From Chloroflexota bacterium (GTDB lineage Bacteria > Chloroflexota > Anaerolineae > Anaerolineales > Anaerolineaceae), in assembly GCA_021796375.1 (NCBI GenBank), contig JAJYJF010000069.1, positions 1-8,673 of the forward strand: a stretch of DNA of 8,673 nucleotides. The letters run 5' to 3'. Of this stretch, positions 6,523-8,673 are shown piece by piece. The notes under the pieces are model-generated. The model was not told the origin of the DNA, did not search any database, and worked only from the letters and a program-made list of their open reading frames with translations. A program made the position numbers and the translations under genes. Every line of letters begins with the position of its first letter. The stretch's first letter is position 1.

Positions 6523-7571
6523 GCGCGGCGGTCGAGCTCGAGCGGATCTCGCTCTCATTGGGCGCATTCGCGCTGCGCGACATCTCGTTCGCCCTCGATT
6601 CGGGCGACATTTTCGTGATCTTGGGGCCCAGCGGTGCAGGGAAATCGGTGCTCCTCGAAACCATCGCCGGGTTTTATCCCCCGAAATCCGGCACGATTAA
6701 AATCGGCGGGCGCGATGTGACCAGCGCGCCGCCGGAAGCCCGCCGCATCGGTTTCATGTTCCAGGACTACGCCCTGTTTCCCCACCTCACGGTCGCGCAG
6801 AACGTTCAATTCGCCCGCCCCAACGGCGATCCGGCCCACTCGCGAGACCTGCTCGCGCGCCTGGGCCTGGCGGCGCTCGCGAACCGCCACCCGGCGAACC
6901 TCAGCGGCGGTGAAAAACAGCGCGTCGCCCTCACCCGCGCGCTGGCGATGAACCCGGCGCTCTTCTTGTTCGATGAGCCGCTCTCCGCCCTCGACGCGCC
7001 CACGCGCGACGCGCTGCGGGCGGAGCTGAAATCCCTGCTGCGGCAGCTGGGCCTGCCGGCGATCTACGTGACCCACGACCAGGCCGAGGCGCTGGTGCTG
7101 GCGGACAAGATGGCCATCCTGCGCGATGGGGAGCTGCTCCAGGTGGGGACGCCGGCCGAAATCTTCAACGCGCCGGCAAGCGAGTTTGTCGCCAATTTTG
7201 TCGGCATCGAAACGGTGTTGAAAGGGGAAACGCTCGCCGTATCGGATGGCGATGCCCGCGTCGCCCTCGGCAGCTGCGAGATTCACGCCGCCGCCAGCCG
7301 CGCGACGCGGCGGGTCCTGGTCTGCATCCGCCCGGAGGACGTGGCGCTCTCCCGCGCTCCCGGCGCCGGTTCGGGCGCCCGAAACCGGTTCGACGCGCGC
7401 GTCGTCGAAGTGGCGGCTCTCGCCCACCTGTTTAAAATCACGCTCGATTGCGGCTTCCCGCTCGTCGCCTACATCACCAAGCAGACCTACCTCGAGCTCG
7501 GCATCGCGCCCGGCGCGCGCCTTACCGCCAGCGTCGAAGCCGCGGACGTCCACCTCATCCCACAAGAGTGA
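6519..7571 (+). CDS. wtpC: Tungstate/molybdate ABC transporter ATP-binding protein WtpC
   Basis: The protein has 350 residues. The start is TTG at 6519, in a TTGA overlap with the wtpB stop and just after a G-rich run; no ATG or GTG lies near enough to replace it. All nucleotide-binding motifs are intact: Walker A GPSGAGKS (36-43), Q-loop MFQDYALFPHL (80-90), signature LSGGEKQRV (128-136), Walker B LFLFDEP with D152 and catalytic E153, D-loop SALD (156-159) and switch His186 in THDQAEA. The C-terminal third, from about 240, is a beta-rich TOBE/regulatory region (VCIRPEDVALSR near its start), which in related ModC proteins can bind the oxyanion and inhibit transport. It energises WtpAB uptake from the inner face of the membrane. 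ModC is an equally fair name by sequence; the operon partner wtpA decides the label. Confidence 0.9.
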   Translation: MSAAVELERISLSLGAFALRDISFALDSGDIFVILGPSGAGKSVLLETIAGFYPPKSGTIKIGGRDVTSAPPEARRIGFMFQDYALFPHLTVAQNVQFARPNGDPAHSRDLLARLGLAALANRHPANLSGGEKQRVALTRALAMNPALFLFDEPLSALDAPTRDALRAELKSLLRQLGLPAIYVTHDQAEALVLADKMAILRDGELLQVGTPAEIFNAPASEFVANFVGIETVLKGETLAVSDGDARVALGSCEIHAAASRATRRVLVCIRPEDVALSRAPGAGSGARNRFDARVVEVAALAHLFKITLDCGFPLVAYITKQTYLELGIAPGARLTASVEAADVHLIPQE

Positions 7572-7604
7572 AGTTCTTGCCCCCTCAGGCGGCCCGGTGT
7601 GCTC

Positions 7605-7610
7605 TATAAT
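7605..7610 (+). promoter_or_regulatory. Perfect -10 box upstream of the deaminase gene
   Basis: TATAAT lies 51 bases before the deaminase ATG, in the spacer after the wtpC stop. It is followed by GGG, as is the -10 box of the wtp promoter. TTGCCC (7577-7582) is 22 bases upstream, too far for a normal -35, so -35 contacts are uncertain. It suggests that the deaminase can be transcribed separately from wtp. Confidence 0.5.
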
Positions 7611-7661
7611 GGGGGGAATTCTGGTTTCGACGGACCCACCCAACCCCGGCAGGAGAACCCG

Positions 7662-8144
7662 ATGGACGAGACGACCCTGGTCAACGATCCGCGCATCACC
7701 GATAAAGACGAATATTACATGAACCTGGCCTTCGCGGTCGCCAAGGGCTCCAAGTGCCTGCGCGCTGCGTACGGGTCGGTGGTGGTGAAGGATGGGCGCA
7801 TCGTCGCCACCGGCTACAACGGCAAGCCGCCGCACTCGGTCAACGACCACATCTGCTACCGCGAAGGCCTGCCGGACAACGCCAGCAAGCCCAACTGCTG
7901 CATCCACTCGGAGGCAAACGCCATCATTCACAGCGCGCCCGAGGAGCGCCTGGGGGCCACCCTATACGTCTCGGGGATCCCCTGCACGGACTGCGCCCTG
8001 CTGATTATGGCCTCCGGGATCAGGCGCGTGGTCTATTTCGACGGACCGGCGGCCTCCGGCCACCTGGGGAACTCCGATTCCGAATTCTGGAAGCAGTACG
8101 GCTTCGCCGAAAAGATCGATCTCGTGCCGATCAAAAGCTTCTAG
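7662..8144 (+). CDS. Deoxycytidylate (dCMP) deaminase family protein
   Basis: The protein has 160 residues. The start is ATG at 7662, six bases after AGGAG; an in-frame ATG at 7599 overlaps the promoter and lacks a ribosome site. The zinc-dependent deaminase fold is clear: CIHSEANAII supplies the zinc His82 and the proton-shuttle Glu84, and GIPCTDCALLIM supplies the zinc Cys108 and Cys111. The N-terminal part, YMNLAFAVAKGSKCLRA and GRIVATGYNGKP, matches the dCMP deaminase/ComEB group, which converts dCMP to dUMP for dTTP synthesis. The insert HICYREGLPDNASKPNCC (63-80), with three further cysteines, is common in this group and may hold a second metal. Related cytidine-type substrates cannot be excluded. 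It has no obvious link to the wtp operon, and its transcript ends at the terminator at 8163-8205. Confidence 0.88.
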   Translation: MDETTLVNDPRITDKDEYYMNLAFAVAKGSKCLRAAYGSVVVKDGRIVATGYNGKPPHSVNDHICYREGLPDNASKPNCCIHSEANAIIHSAPEERLGATLYVSGIPCTDCALLIMASGIRRVVYFDGPAASGHLGNSDSEFWKQYGFAEKIDLVPIKSF

Positions 8145-8162
8145 CGCCAGCTGAAAGACGCC

Positions 8163-8205
8163 CCGGCCCTGCCGCTCAATCGGCGGTGAAAGCCGGGCCG
8201 GTTTT
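8163..8205 (+). terminator. Rho-independent terminator of the deaminase gene
   Basis: CCGGCCC (8163-8169) pairs with GGGCCGG (8195-8201), followed at once by TTTT (8202-8205). A second stem, GCCG (8171-8174) with CGGC (8181-8184), lies inside. It begins about 19 bases after the deaminase stop, and its right arm lies inside the last codons of the convergent transporter gene. Confidence 0.65.
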
Positions 8206-8673
8206 CATCTGCCCGGCCTGCCTGCCCTCGTACAGCCTCAGAAACACCACCCCGGCCAGGATCATCAGGCTGCCGCCGATCTGGAAGGCCGTCATGCGCT
8301 CGGCGAGCAGGGCGTAGGCCACGACCGCCGTCCACACCGGCTCGGTGGTAGCGATCAGATTCGCCACGCTGGCGGGCAACAGGCCCAGGCTGGTCAGGTA
8401 CAGCCCGTAGCCGATCAGGGACGGGCCCGCCGCGAGCAGGAAGAGGATTCCCCACCCGGCGAGCGCGCCGCCCAGCCAGAACAAGTCGGCCAGCCGGGCG
8501 GCTCCCCCGGGAAGGACTCGGCCCAAGGCGAGATTAATGCCCAGCAGATAGATGCTCGCGAAGCCAAACGCGTAGAGCACCGTCGTCCAGGCGCTGAGCC
8601 CGCGCTGCGCCGCGGACCGCCCCATCAGGCTGTACACCGCGTACAGCAGGCCCGAGAGCACCCCCACCACGAT
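8176..8673 (-). CDS. EamA/DMT-superfamily transporter, C-terminal half (5' end beyond window)
   Basis: The frame is open from the right edge to a TGA at 8176, giving 165 residues. Five hydrophobic stretches are visible: a first beginning MVGVLSGLLYAVYSLMGR, then the segments around YAFGFASIYLLGINLAL, GWGILFLLAAGPSLIGYGLY, ASVANLIATTEPVWTAVVAY and FQIGGSLMILAGVVFL. The motif ATTEPVWTAVVAYALLAERMT is the usual penultimate helix pair of the second EamA repeat, so the window holds roughly the second half of a ten-helix transporter. Family members export amino acids, nucleotide-sugars or other small metabolites; the substrate cannot be told. It is convergent with the deaminase gene, with 31 bases between the stops. 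Confidence 0.88.
   Translation of the reverse strand: MVVGVLSGLLYAVYSLMGRSAAQRGLSAWTTVLYAFGFASIYLLGINLALGRVLPGGAARLADLFWLGGALAGWGILFLLAAGPSLIGYGLYLTSLGLLPASVANLIATTEPVWTAVVAYALLAERMTAFQIGGSLMILAGVVFLRLYEGRQAGQMKTGPAFTAD

Noticed and set aside
5671..6567. Minus-strand open frame (298 codons) opposite wtpB
   Set aside because: It is a highly charged, low-complexity product with no domain, antisense to a clear permease.
6555..7931. Long minus-strand open frame (458 codons) opposite wtpC and the deaminase gene
   Set aside because: It crosses two well-recognised plus-strand genes and their promoter, and its composition (Arg, Gly, Val, Asp) is typical of antisense frames in GC-rich DNA.
1..8673. 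CRISPR array, tRNA, rRNA, transposase or phage genes
   Set aside because: No regularly spaced repeats, cloverleaf sequences, transposase motifs or phage proteins were seen on either strand.

Overview
The window is GC-rich and densely coded. It carries seven intact or edge-cut protein genes plus one gene broken by a frameshift. The source is probably a Chloroflexota bacterium, perhaps of the Anaerolineae type. This is inferred, not proven, from the Ala/Pro/Thr-rich linker behind the lipoprotein cysteine of the binding protein, the GTG and TTG starts, the archaeal-style WtpABC transporter in an otherwise bacterial setting, and C-rich palindromic repeats between genes.

Left half, all on the minus strand, read from high to low coordinates. 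An Nramp-family metal transporter (4238-2979) lacks the canonical metal-site motifs. It is followed by a promoter region with palindromes (2871-2916) and a leader hairpin. Next is a two-gene unit: a coiled-coil protein with a SHOCT-like segment, split by a -1 shift (2785-2100), and a PspA/IM30 membrane-stress protein (2072-1251). A good intrinsic terminator lies at 977-1007. Between it and pspA is a C-rich inverted repeat (1012-1167), and beyond it a nested inverted repeat (879-981). A new promoter (820-847) then drives a receiver-PP2C (RsbU/SpoIIE-like) phosphatase (757 to beyond the left edge) whose receiver acid pocket is degenerate.

Right half, mainly plus strand. A 389-bp divergent spacer separates the Nramp gene from a tungstate/molybdate ABC operon: wtpA (binding lipoprotein), wtpB (permease) and wtpC (ATPase). 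wtpB and wtpC overlap by four bases. The operon has a perfect -10 box surrounded by three separate palindromes, so it is probably regulated by a DNA-binding repressor or metal sensor. A dCMP-deaminase-family gene with its own -10 box follows. It ends in a terminator whose hairpin lies partly inside the 3' end of a convergent EamA/DMT transporter gene that runs off the right edge.

Together the genes suggest metal and oxyanion uptake (divergent Nramp and Wtp transporters) next to an envelope-stress module (PspA plus a coiled-coil partner) and a signalling phosphatase. I see no clearly new multi-gene system. The least explained items are the broken coiled-coil partner of PspA, the palindrome cluster at the wtp promoter, and the structured repeats at 879-1167.
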